Source: DATJPD01 sp036394195
GTDB taxonomy: Bacteria; Pseudomonadota; Alphaproteobacteria; CACIAM-22H2
DNA: 9,724 nucleotides
Assembly: GCA_036394195.1 (NCBI GenBank)
Contig: DASWFO010000193.1
Location: forward strand, 1-9,724
Reading direction: 5' to 3'
The notes beneath the pieces were generated by a model. It saw only the letters and a program-made list of their open reading frames with translations. It was not told the DNA's origin and ran no database searches. A program made the position numbers and the translations under genes. Positions 1-6,050 of this stretch are shown in pieces. The first letter of the stretch is position 1, and each line of letters starts with the position of its first letter.

Positions 1-138
1 GACATCGGCCTCATCGATCGCCACGGCCGGTTCCGCCGGTTCGCTCCGCCACGCGACGGGCTCCGCGAACCGGCGGTCACAGACACAGAACTGTCGGGTA
101 TCATGCCGGTCCAAAATGTCGACCATCAGTCCGGTTGA
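1..138. other. Ambiguous gene edge: two overlapping partial reading frames
   Basis: Two candidates share codon boundaries and I cannot separate them. On the plus strand an open frame enters from the left edge and stops at TGA 136-138. Its tail is arginine-rich, which is common for shadow frames in GC-rich DNA, but the paired hairpins just downstream would suit a gene end. On the minus strand an ATG at 126-124 opens a frame that leaves the window (begins MVDILDRHDTRQFCVCDRRF) with a more ordinary acidic composition, but only a weak GGA before the start. Third-position GC is similar for both. I recognise no family in either. At most one is real. Confidence 0.3.
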
Positions 139-161
139 ACAGCGATGACAACCCTCACCCT

Positions 162-214
162 CCCGGCGCTGACGCGCCGGGCCCCTCCCTCTCCCGCGTT
201 CGCGGGCGAGGGGC
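162..214. repeat. Tandem hairpins, REP-like or terminator-like
   Basis: Two adjacent stem-loops are visible. The first is a perfect 8-bp stem (CCCGGCGC at 162-169, GCGCCGGG at 174-181) with loop TGAC. The second has an outer 6-bp stem (GCCCCT 181-186 with AGGGGC 209-214) and an inner stem (CCCGCG 193-198 with CGCGGG 201-206). CTTTA follows, with no true T-run. The CCCTC...GAGGG style is typical of extragenic palindromes in GC-rich proteobacteria. It may stop transcription of a plus-strand gene ending at 138 before gabD, but a REP without terminator function is equally possible. Confidence 0.55.
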
Positions 215-224
215 TTTAGAGGTC

Positions 225-253
225 CTCCGTGTCTCTGTGGTGAAAATTTCTGG
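225..253 (+). repeat. Remnant of the CTCCGTG...GTGGT dispersed repeat
   Basis: This 29-base stretch matches 3102-3130 at 24 of 29 positions, including CTCCGTG, GTGGT and the A-rich/T-rich tail. Only one arm of the palindrome seen at 3044-3118 is present here. It ends three bases before the AAGGA ribosome binding site of the aldehyde dehydrogenase gene, so the repeat forms part of that gene's leader. Confidence 0.6.
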
Positions 254-267
254 CTAAGGAAACTGCC

Positions 268-1725
268 ATGAAAAACGAACCCTCGATCGATCCGGATATC
301 CCGACCGGTCTCTATATCAACGGTAAGTTCCGCGACGCCTCCAACGGCGGCCGCTTCGACGTCTACGATCCGGCCACCGAGCAGGTCCTGGCCTCGGTCG
401 CCGACGGCACGATCGAGGACGCCCAGGCGGCGGTCGACGCGGCGGCGGCCGCGTTCGACGGCTGGGCGGCGCGCAGCCCGCGCGAGCGCGGCGAGATCCT
501 GCGCAAGGCGTTCGATCTGTTCAGCGCGCAGAAGGAGAAGTTCGCGCGCCTGATGACGCAGGAAAACGGCAAGTCGCTCACCGACGCCCGCGGCGAAGCC
601 ACCTATGCCGCCGAGTTCTTCCGCTGGTACGCCGAGGAGGCGCCGCGCAATCTCGGCCAGATGGGCCGGGCCCCGGCCTCGGGGGCGCGCATGCTGGTCC
701 AGCACAAGCCGGCCGGTGTCGCGGTCATGGTGACGCCGTGGAATTTCCCCGCCGCGATGGGGACGCGGAAGATCGCGCCGGCGCTGGCCGCCGGCTGCAC
801 CGTGGTGCTGAAGCCGGCGTCCGAGACGCCCCTGACCATGTTGGCGCTGGCCAAGCTGCTGCAGGATGCGGGCGTGCCGCCCGGTGTGGTGAACATCCTG
901 CCCTCGCGCAAATCGGGTGCTGTGGTCGGCCACATGCTGAAAGACCCGCGGGTGCGCGTCATCTCCTTCACCGGCTCGACCGAGGTCGGGCGCAAGCTGC
1001 TGCATGCCGCCGCGGATTCGGTCGTCACACCGGCGATGGAGCTCGGCGGCAACGCGCCGTTCATCGTGTTCGAAGACGCCGACATCGACGCCGCGGTCGA
1101 AGGGGCGATGATCGCCAAGATGCGCAACGGCGGCGAGGCGTGCACGGCGGCCAACCGGTTTTACGTGCATGAGAAGGTGCACGACAGCTTCGTCGAGAAG
1201 TTCGCCGCCAAGATGAAGGCGCTGAAGGTCGGCAACGGCCTGGAAGACGGCGTCGGCCTGGGGCCGCTGGTCAATGCCGAGACCCGCGACAAGGTGGCGC
1301 GGCTGGTCGAGGACGCGGTGAAGCGCGGCGCCCGGCTGGTCACCGGCGGCACACGGCCGGATGGCAAGGGCTTCTTCTATGCGCCGACCGTGCTGACCGA
1401 CGTGCCCGACAACGCCGAGTGCATGCACGACGAGATCTTCGGCCCGGTGGCGCCGGTGCAGAAGTTCAAGACCGAGGACGAGGCGATCAAGAAGGCGAAC
1501 GCGACCGAATACGGCCTCGTCACCTACGTCTACACGCGCGATCTGGCGCGGGGCTTGCGGGTCTGCGAGAAGCTTGAGACCGGCATGGTCGGCTTGAACC
1601 GCGGCCTCGTCTCCGATCCGGCGGCGCCCTTCGGCGGCGTGAAGCAGTCCGGCCTCGGCCGCGAGGGTGCCCACGAGGGCATGATGGAATACCTCGAGAC
1701 CCAATACGTGGCGACGAACTGGTAG
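268..1725 (+). CDS. gabD: Succinate-semialdehyde dehydrogenase (NAD(P)+), GabD-like
   Basis: A cytoplasmic aldehyde dehydrogenase of 485 residues, normal for the family, expected to oxidise succinate semialdehyde to succinate with NAD(P)+. Cofactor and catalytic motifs are complete: PWNF 157-160 (Asn159), Lys182 in KPAS, FTGSTEVG 234-241, general base Glu258 in ELGG, nucleophile Cys292 in GGEACTAANR, and EIFGP 389-393 (Glu389). Three residues support a succinate-semialdehyde substrate. Arg167 (TRK), Arg286 (six residues before the cysteine) and Ser449 (GLVS) line up with human SSADH residues that hold the carboxylate, as I recall that enzyme. The ATG at 268 has AAGGA at 256-260, 7 bases upstream. 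The E2 gene follows 8 bases after the stop, so the two are probably co-transcribed. There is no second cysteine at +2 (Ala294), unlike the redox-switched human enzyme. A related semialdehyde dehydrogenase is the main alternative. Confidence 0.85.
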   Translation: MKNEPSIDPDIPTGLYINGKFRDASNGGRFDVYDPATEQVLASVADGTIEDAQAAVDAAAAAFDGWAARSPRERGEILRKAFDLFSAQKEKFARLMTQENGKSLTDARGEATYAAEFFRWYAEEAPRNLGQMGRAPASGARMLVQHKPAGVAVMVTPWNFPAAMGTRKIAPALAAGCTVVLKPASETPLTMLALAKLLQDAGVPPGVVNILPSRKSGAVVGHMLKDPRVRVISFTGSTEVGRKLLHAAADSVVTPAMELGGNAPFIVFEDADIDAAVEGAMIAKMRNGGEACTAANRFYVHEKVHDSFVEKFAAKMKALKVGNGLEDGVGLGPLVNAETRDKVARLVEDAVKRGARLVTGGTRPDGKGFFYAPTVLTDVPDNAECMHDEIFGPVAPVQKFKTEDEAIKKANATEYGLVTYVYTRDLARGLRVCEKLETGMVGLNRGLVSDPAAPFGGVKQSGLGREGAHEGMMEYLETQYVATNW

Positions 1726-1733
1726 ACACGGCA

Positions 1734-2993
1734 ATGAACGTGATCATGCCCCAGCTCGGCGAGACCGTCGCCGAAGGCAAGATCGGGAAGTGGTTCAAGT
1801 CGGTCGGCGACGCGGTCCAGGCCGGCGAGAACCTGTTCGAGATCGAAACCGACAAGGTCGCCATGGAGGTCCAGGCGACCGAGAGCGGCGTGCTCTCGGA
1901 GATCCGGGTCAAGGTCGGCGAGACGGTGCCGGTCGGAACCGTCGTCGCCGTGCTGGGCGCGGAGGGCGCGCCGCGGGCCGCCGCCGCGGCGGGCGTCGCC
2001 GCGCCGCGTGCGGCACAGAAAGCAGCACCGGCCCACAACGGCACGACCGCGGCCCTGAAGCCCTTCGACGAGGTCCACACGCCGGTCGGCAATTACGGAA
2101 CCGCGAAGGCGCCGAACGGGCTGCGGATCACGCCGCTGGCGCGCCGGCTGATCAAGCAAAGCGGGCTCGACGTCGAAGCGATCGCCCGCGTGGTCCAGCA
2201 GCGCGGCGGAACGCGCATTTCGGCCCGCGACGTCCAGGCGCCGGGCCACATCGCCGCGGTGCCGTCGGCGAAGACGGGTGAGGGCACCCGGGTCGAGACG
2301 TTGGGACGCATCCGCGCACAGACCGCCAGCCGGCTCGCCGAAGCCTGGCGCACCGCACCCCACGTCTTCCAGGCGGTCGAGGTCGATTTCTCTACTGTCG
2401 AACGCGTCCGCCAGGCTCATAGGCAGGCGTTCGCCGACCGTCACGGCGTCCAGCTGACGTATCTGCCGTTCATCGCCCGCGCGGTGTGTCTGGCCATCGC
2501 CGAGTTCCCGCGGATCAACGCGATGTTCGATCGCGACCGCCTGGTGCTGCACCGCGACGTCAATCTCGGCATCGCCGCCGATCTCAATCACGAAGGCCTG
2601 GTCGTGCCGGTGGTGCATCACGCGGATGAGATGACCGCGGGCGGCCTCGCCAAGGCGATCGCGCGGCAGGTCGACAAGGCGCGCGCCGGCAAGCTGACGT
2701 TGGGCGACCTCGAGGGCGGCACCTACACGATCTCGAACAACGGCAGCTTCGGCACCCTGTTCACGGCCCCCATCATCAACGTGCCGCAGGTGGCGATCCT
2801 GTCGACCGACGCGGTGCGCAAGCGCCCGGTGGTGATCGAGACCGCGGAGGGCGACGCGATGGCCATCCGGCCGGTCGGCGTCGTCGGCCAGAGCTTCGAC
2901 CACCGCGCTTTCGACGGCGCCTATTCGGCGTCGTTCCTGAAGCGGGTGAAGCAGGTCCTGGAAACCCGCGACTGGGCCAGCGAGCTGAATTAG
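1734..2993 (+). CDS. 2-oxo acid dehydrogenase complex E2 (dihydrolipoamide acyltransferase)
   Basis: An E2 core enzyme of 419 residues that moves an acyl group from lipoyl-lysine to coenzyme A. Domain order is canonical: one lipoyl domain at 1-76 with the lipoylated Lys41 in ETDKVAME; an Ala/Pro linker at 78-108; a peripheral-subunit-binding domain at about 129-168 (RITPLARRLIKQSGLDVEAI); and a catalytic domain at about 185-416. The catalytic domain carries TISNNGSFGT (331-341), PIINVPQVAIL (346-356) and active-site His390 and Asp394 in FDHRAFDGA. The start follows the aldehyde dehydrogenase stop by 8 bases with no strong Shine-Dalgarno, suggesting translational coupling. Substrate class (pyruvate, 2-oxoglutarate, branched-chain or acetoin-derived) cannot be fixed; the C-terminal part looks closest to branched-chain or actinobacterial-type E2s. 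No E1 or E3 gene lies in the window; they may be beyond the left edge or supplied in trans. Confidence 0.9.
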   Translation: MNVIMPQLGETVAEGKIGKWFKSVGDAVQAGENLFEIETDKVAMEVQATESGVLSEIRVKVGETVPVGTVVAVLGAEGAPRAAAAAGVAAPRAAQKAAPAHNGTTAALKPFDEVHTPVGNYGTAKAPNGLRITPLARRLIKQSGLDVEAIARVVQQRGGTRISARDVQAPGHIAAVPSAKTGEGTRVETLGRIRAQTASRLAEAWRTAPHVFQAVEVDFSTVERVRQAHRQAFADRHGVQLTYLPFIARAVCLAIAEFPRINAMFDRDRLVLHRDVNLGIAADLNHEGLVVPVVHHADEMTAGGLAKAIARQVDKARAGKLTLGDLEGGTYTISNNGSFGTLFTAPIINVPQVAILSTDAVRKRPVVIETAEGDAMAIRPVGVVGQSFDHRAFDGAYSASFLKRVKQVLETRDWASELN

Positions 2994-3005
2994 GCCGCCA
3001 CCCAT

Positions 3006-3035
3006 TTCGTCATACCCGCGAAAGCGGACACCCAG
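3006..3035. repeat. GTCAT...CCCGCGAAAGCGG extragenic repeat, diverged copy
   Basis: TTCGTCATACCCGCGAAAGC begins a copy of a widespread proteobacterial extragenic repeat whose usual form is near GTCATTCCCGCGAAAGCGGG. Read in reverse it gives the telltale peptide FAGMT. A small hairpin, CCGC 3016-3019, loop GAAA, GCGG 3024-3027, survives, but the 3' arm has changed (GCGGACA), so the copy is degenerate. It lies 12 bases after the E2 stop. Confidence 0.65.
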
Positions 3036-3043
3036 AGAATCCA

Positions 3044-3118
3044 ACCACGGAGACACGGAGGGCACAGAGGGAAGAGGGGAATTCCGTCTCTTCTCCGTGA
3101 TCTCCGTGCCTCCGTGGT
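3044..3118. repeat. Long imperfect palindrome (ACCACGGAG...CTCCGTGGT repeat)
   Basis: The left arm 3044-3069 and the reverse complement of the right arm 3093-3118 agree at 22 of 26 positions. The stem continues inward with GAAGAG 3071-3076 and CTCTTC 3088-3093. Each arm is built from short tandem CACGGAG-like units. One arm recurs at 225-253. The palindrome lies between convergent transcription units (E2 and the efflux operon), a position where it could end transcription both ways; that role is inferred, and there is no clear T-run. Confidence 0.75.
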
Positions 3119-3135
3119 AAAATTTTCCGGGGACA

Positions 3136-3181
3136 GGCCGGCGCGGGAGCCAACCAGGGGGGAAGTCGTTGCTTCTGGTGG
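3136..3181. repeat. 46-bp dispersed repeat, copy 1
   Basis: Matches 8854-8899 at 43 of 46 positions (starts GGCCGGCGCGGGAGCC, ends TGGTGG). Weaker similarity (TGAGGT, ATGAG) continues to about 3204, where recognisable alpha/beta hydrolase coding ends. Read on the minus strand it adds the peptide QKQRLPPWLAPAPA to the truncated hydrolase; copy 2 gives the similar KQRPRPWLAPAPA. The family is not one I can name. Confidence 0.75.
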
Positions 3182-3526
3182 GGCCCTGTGAGGTGCTCGA
3201 TGAGCGGCAGGTCCGGACGGGTCGCCCGCAGTGCGCTCGAGACCGCCCACGCGTCGTCCCCGACCGCCCGCCAGCCGTTCTTGTCGGCGAAATGCCCGAG
3301 GCCTACGGGCGGGGCCGGGTTCTGTCCGTGGCCGCGATGGTCGTGCGCCCACACCGTAAAGCCGGCACGGTTGAGCGCCGCGGCGAAACGGCCGTAGCGG
3401 GCACCGTGCTCCGACATTCCGTGAACGACGTGGACGAGCGCGCGGGGGTGCCCAATAGGCTCCCAGCGATAGAGGGGTGGCAAGCCGGTCATGCGAAGCC
3501 CTGGCAGAGGCCGGTGCTCTCTTTCC

Positions 3527-4939
3527 TCACAGCTCCCACCCGCCGCCAAGCGCCAGGAAGACGTTGACCTGAGCATCGGCGATCGCGGCGTCGGACGCGG
3601 CGAGGGCCGTCTCCGCCGTCGCGAGGCTCGCCTCCGCGGTCAGCACATCGAGAAAGCCGATTCGACCGAACCGGAACAGGGTCCGGGCCTGGTCGGTTGC
3701 TTTCGCAGCACTGTCCCGCGCCTGGCTGAGCTCGCGATTGTGGTCGATCTCGCGGACATAGCCGTCCAACGCGGTTTCGGTTTGCTGGAGCGCAGTCAGC
3801 ACCGTGCCGTCAAACTGGGCGTTCGCTGTCTGGGCCGCGGCACCCGCCTCGGCAATGCGGGCGCGCGCCGCCGAGATGTTCGGAAACGTCCATGACAGGA
3901 CGGGCCCGATATGGCCGCCGAAACTCGGTATCGTGCCAAACGAGTGGCCGAACGTCTCGAAAGGGCCGGCGAAGCCGGCGGCACCGCCGATACTGACCTG
4001 CGGGTAGAGTTGGGCGGTTTCGACACCGATGGCCGCCGTCGCCGCGGCGAGGCTGCGCTCGGCCGAGCGCACGTCGCTGCGCCTTCTGATCAAGGCGACA
4101 CCGTCGCCGATCGGCAGCGGCTGCCGCAGGGGCGGCGGTTCGGGGCAATCCTCCAGCTCGCGCGGATAATCGGCGACCGGCCGCCCCATCAGCGCCGTAA
4201 GCGCATACAGAGCGGCTTGGCGTTGCGCGACGAGCGGCGGGATCGCGGCCGCGCTCTGATTGACGGGAGTCTCGGCGCGGGTCACGTCGAACGCGGTGTT
4301 GCGACCCTCGCGGAACAGCCGACGGATGTCGTCGAGAGTCCGGCTCTGGACGTCGACCACATGCCGGGCGGCGGCAATCGAGCGATTCGCCGAGCAGACG
4401 GCCACGTAGTTCCGAGCGACCGCAGCGGCGATGGTCACCCGCACCTGATCCCGTACCGCCTGGACCGATTCGGCATCGGCCCGCGCCGCCTCGACCGTGC
4501 GGCGGATGCCGCCGGCGAGATCGAGCGGATAGGCCAGGCCGAGCCCAAGCGCATAATTCCACCCCGGAAAGCTGAGCGCATCGATGCCGCCAGCCTTGGT
4601 CTTGGCGACGCTGGCCTCGATCGTCGTGCTTACCGTCTGCGCCGCCCGCGCCTCGCGGATCACGGCGACGGCGCGCTGCAGGTTGGCCTCCGCTGCCCGT
4701 AGATCCGTGTTGGCCGCAAGCGCCTGCTGGATATAGCCGTCCAACCGGGGATCGTCGTAGAGCCGCCACCAGTGATCCGACAACGGCGCCTCGGCGAAGG
4801 CCGGGCTGTCGCGGTTCACGAATGCTCCCGTGGCCTCGGGCGCGTTGGCGACCGCGTCGGCGGGAACATGATAGTCCGGTCCCACCGTGCAGCCGTTCAC
4901 GAGGAGCGCGATCAGCGCCGCAGACCGCGTCCGTCTCAC
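3527..4939 (-). CDS. NodT-family outer-membrane efflux lipoprotein
   Basis: A 470-residue outer-membrane channel of the RND/NodT outer membrane factor family, which gives the export system its exit duct. A short signal peptide leads to Cys17 in the family signature GCTVGPDY; Asn at -2 (LVNGC) is unusual for a lipobox, but the position is right. Two repeated OEP halves follow: the first around YDDPRLDGYIQQALAANTDL (61-80), the second opened by RRRSDVRSAERSLAAA (285-300) with IGVETAQLYPQVSI (304-317). FRFGRIGFLDVLTAEASL (422-439) near the end is also typical. Length is normal. The start is GTG at 4939, within a GTGA overlap with the adaptor gene stop, so translation is probably coupled. Its place after the adaptor suggests dedicated use by this pump, not a shared TolC. 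Confidence 0.9.
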   Translation of the reverse strand: MRRTRSAALIALLVNGCTVGPDYHVPADAVANAPEATGAFVNRDSPAFAEAPLSDHWWRLYDDPRLDGYIQQALAANTDLRAAEANLQRAVAVIREARAAQTVSTTIEASVAKTKAGGIDALSFPGWNYALGLGLAYPLDLAGGIRRTVEAARADAESVQAVRDQVRVTIAAAVARNYVAVCSANRSIAAARHVVDVQSRTLDDIRRLFREGRNTAFDVTRAETPVNQSAAAIPPLVAQRQAALYALTALMGRPVADYPRELEDCPEPPPLRQPLPIGDGVALIRRRSDVRSAERSLAAATAAIGVETAQLYPQVSIGGAAGFAGPFETFGHSFGTIPSFGGHIGPVLSWTFPNISAARARIAEAGAAAQTANAQFDGTVLTALQQTETALDGYVREIDHNRELSQARDSAAKATDQARTLFRFGRIGFLDVLTAEASLATAETALAASDAAIADAQVNVFLALGGGWEL

Positions 4940-5838
4940 GGCGAACTCTCGCGCAACGCCGTTTCCTTGGTATAGGAGGGGATGATCGTGACGGTGGCCG
5001 TACGTCCGAGGATGAGCCGCGTGCCCGGCGGCATCTCGTCGATATGGATGCGGACGGGAATGCGCTGGGCGAGCCTGACCCAGGTGAATGTCGCGTTGAC
5101 CGCGGGCAGAAGATTGGCGCTGTTGCTGCGCTGGTCGTCGGCGATGCCGCCGGCGAGGCTGTCGACATGGCCGACGATATCCTGCTCATCGCCCATCAGC
5201 CGGATGTGCGCCCGGTTGCCGACCTGGACATGCCGAAGCTTCGTCTCTTCCATGTAGGCTTCGACCCGGATGGAATCGAGATCGATCATGGCCAACGCCT
5301 GGCTGCCGGCGCCCAAAAAGTCGCCGGGGCGCAGCGACAGGTTGGTGATGTAGCCGTTGACGCTGGCGACGATGGCCGTGCGGTCGAGATTCAGCTGGGC
5401 TGTGGTCCGCGCCGCGATCGCCTGATTGAGCGCGGCCAGCGACGTCTGGACCTTCGCATCGCTCTCCTCGCGCGTCTCGACGGCCACCAGGTCGCCGAGT
5501 GCGCGGTCGCGTTTGGCCACCCGCCGCGCCTGGTCCAGCGTCGCCTGGGCGCTGGCGATGGCGGCATCGGCCTGCGCCAGCGCGTCGGCGTAGCGGGGCC
5601 GATCAACGACAAACAGAAGCTGCCCCTTATGGACGATCTGGTTGTCACGGACCTCCACCTCGGTGACCAGGCCGCTGATGTCCGGGGAGACGCGAACCAC
5701 ATCGGCAAAGACGTGGCCGTCGCGCGTCCAGGGCGCTGTCTCGTAGCGATCCCACAGCCAGACCGCGACCAGCACGCCGGCTGTGACGAGAAGCGCCGTG
5801 ACGAGCCAGCGCATCAGCCCTGCGAATAGAACGCTCAT
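4936..5838 (-). CDS. aaeA: HlyD-family periplasmic adaptor, AaeA-like
   Basis: A 300-residue membrane-fusion protein linking the FUSC transporter to the outer-membrane channel. One N-terminal membrane anchor (about 9-28) is followed by a split biotinyl-lipoyl-like domain (about 46-80, VVRVSPDISGLVTEVEVRDN, and 155-190, IVASVNGYITNLSLRPGDFL). An alpha-helical hairpin (about 85-152, Ala/Gln-rich) lies between the halves, and a beta-barrel region follows. APWTRDGHVFADVVRVSP near the start and NATFTWVRLAQRIPVRI (248-264) near the end are hallmarks of the AaeA/EmrA-like branch that pairs with FUSC permeases. Its ATG overlaps the preceding small gene by ATGA at 5838-5835, and its stop overlaps the channel gene. 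Substrate is inferred from E. coli AaeA (p-hydroxybenzoate-type acids) and is not shown by sequence. Confidence 0.9.
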   Translation of the reverse strand: MSVLFAGLMRWLVTALLVTAGVLVAVWLWDRYETAPWTRDGHVFADVVRVSPDISGLVTEVEVRDNQIVHKGQLLFVVDRPRYADALAQADAAIASAQATLDQARRVAKRDRALGDLVAVETREESDAKVQTSLAALNQAIAARTTAQLNLDRTAIVASVNGYITNLSLRPGDFLGAGSQALAMIDLDSIRVEAYMEETKLRHVQVGNRAHIRLMGDEQDIVGHVDSLAGGIADDQRSNSANLLPAVNATFTWVRLAQRIPVRIHIDEMPPGTRLILGRTATVTIIPSYTKETALRESSP

Positions 5839-6050
5839 GCGCGCAGGCCCCAGGATTCGGTGAGCCAGACAATGGCGGCCAGCACCAGCAAGAACAGCGC
5901 GATGTCGGTGATCGGCCGGTACGTCACGAGCCGGTAGAACCCGACCAGCGATAGCACTCGGGACAGCAAGCCGGTGAGGATCACCGCCCCGCAGCCGAAG
6001 AGCAGCAGCGACGGAATATAGACACCGCCGATCGAGACCTCGCCGATCAT
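5835..6050 (-). CDS. aaeX: DUF1656 small inner-membrane protein, AaeX-like
   Basis: A 71-residue protein with two predicted membrane helices (about 10-31 and 47-64) joined by a short basic loop with the DUF1656-like pattern GFYRLVTYRP before the second helix. E. coli AaeX is of similar size (67 residues) and lies with aaeA and aaeB. Its role in the pump is not established; accessory or assembly function is commonly suggested. The start ATG 6050-6048 overlaps the transporter stop (ATGA) and GGAG lies 7 bases upstream. The next gene starts inside its stop. The small size and location between the transporter and adaptor genes are diagnostic for this family. Confidence 0.85.
   Translation of the reverse strand: MIGEVSIGGVYIPSLLLFGCGAVILTGLLSRVLSLVGFYRLVTYRPITDIALFLLVLAAIVWLTESWGLRA

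Larger units (their letters stand above)
3010..3492 (-). pseudogene. Truncated alpha/beta hydrolase (monoacylglycerol lipase-like), 3' end replaced by repeats
   Basis: From ATG 3492-3490, about 98 residues read as the N-terminal part of a Hydrolase_4/lysophospholipase-type alpha/beta hydrolase: the oxyanion-hole motif HVVHGMSEHGARY (21-33), HDHRGHG (50-56), GHFADKNGW (66-74) and the strand RPDLPLI. In intact members the nucleophile elbow GHSMG follows at once. Here, from 3198 down, the frame instead runs through dispersed repeats to a stop at 3010-3012. The predicted product is 160 residues, of which about 62 are repeat-encoded; intact relatives have about 280-320. The catalytic Ser, Asp and His are all missing, so it cannot be a working hydrolase. 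AGGG lies 7 bases before the start. It follows the outer-membrane gene by 34 bases and was probably the last gene of the efflux operon. Confidence 0.8.

Noticed and set aside
268..2993. Idea that the aldehyde dehydrogenase and E2 form a new fused metabolic complex
   Set aside because: Nothing in either protein shows an interaction domain beyond the standard E2 subunit-binding domain, so co-location is the only evidence.
1530..3065. A 511-codon open frame on the minus strand, longer than the E2 gene it covers
   Set aside because: It lies antisense to complete, motif-rich aldehyde dehydrogenase and E2 genes. Its translation is His/Arg/Asp-rich low-information sequence typical of antisense frames in GC-rich coding DNA.
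3044..3118. Possible CRISPR array because of repeated CACGGAG units
   Set aside because: The units are only 7-9 bases, contiguous or nearly so, and form an inverted palindrome; there are no regular spacers.
3810..5189. A 459-codon minus-strand frame across the channel and adaptor genes
   Set aside because: Same strand but another frame from two well-supported genes, and its product is arginine-rich without motifs.
4822..5829. A 335-codon plus-strand frame opposite the adaptor gene
   Set aside because: Antisense shadow of the AaeA-like gene; Asp/Arg-rich, no ribosome binding site and no recognisable domain.
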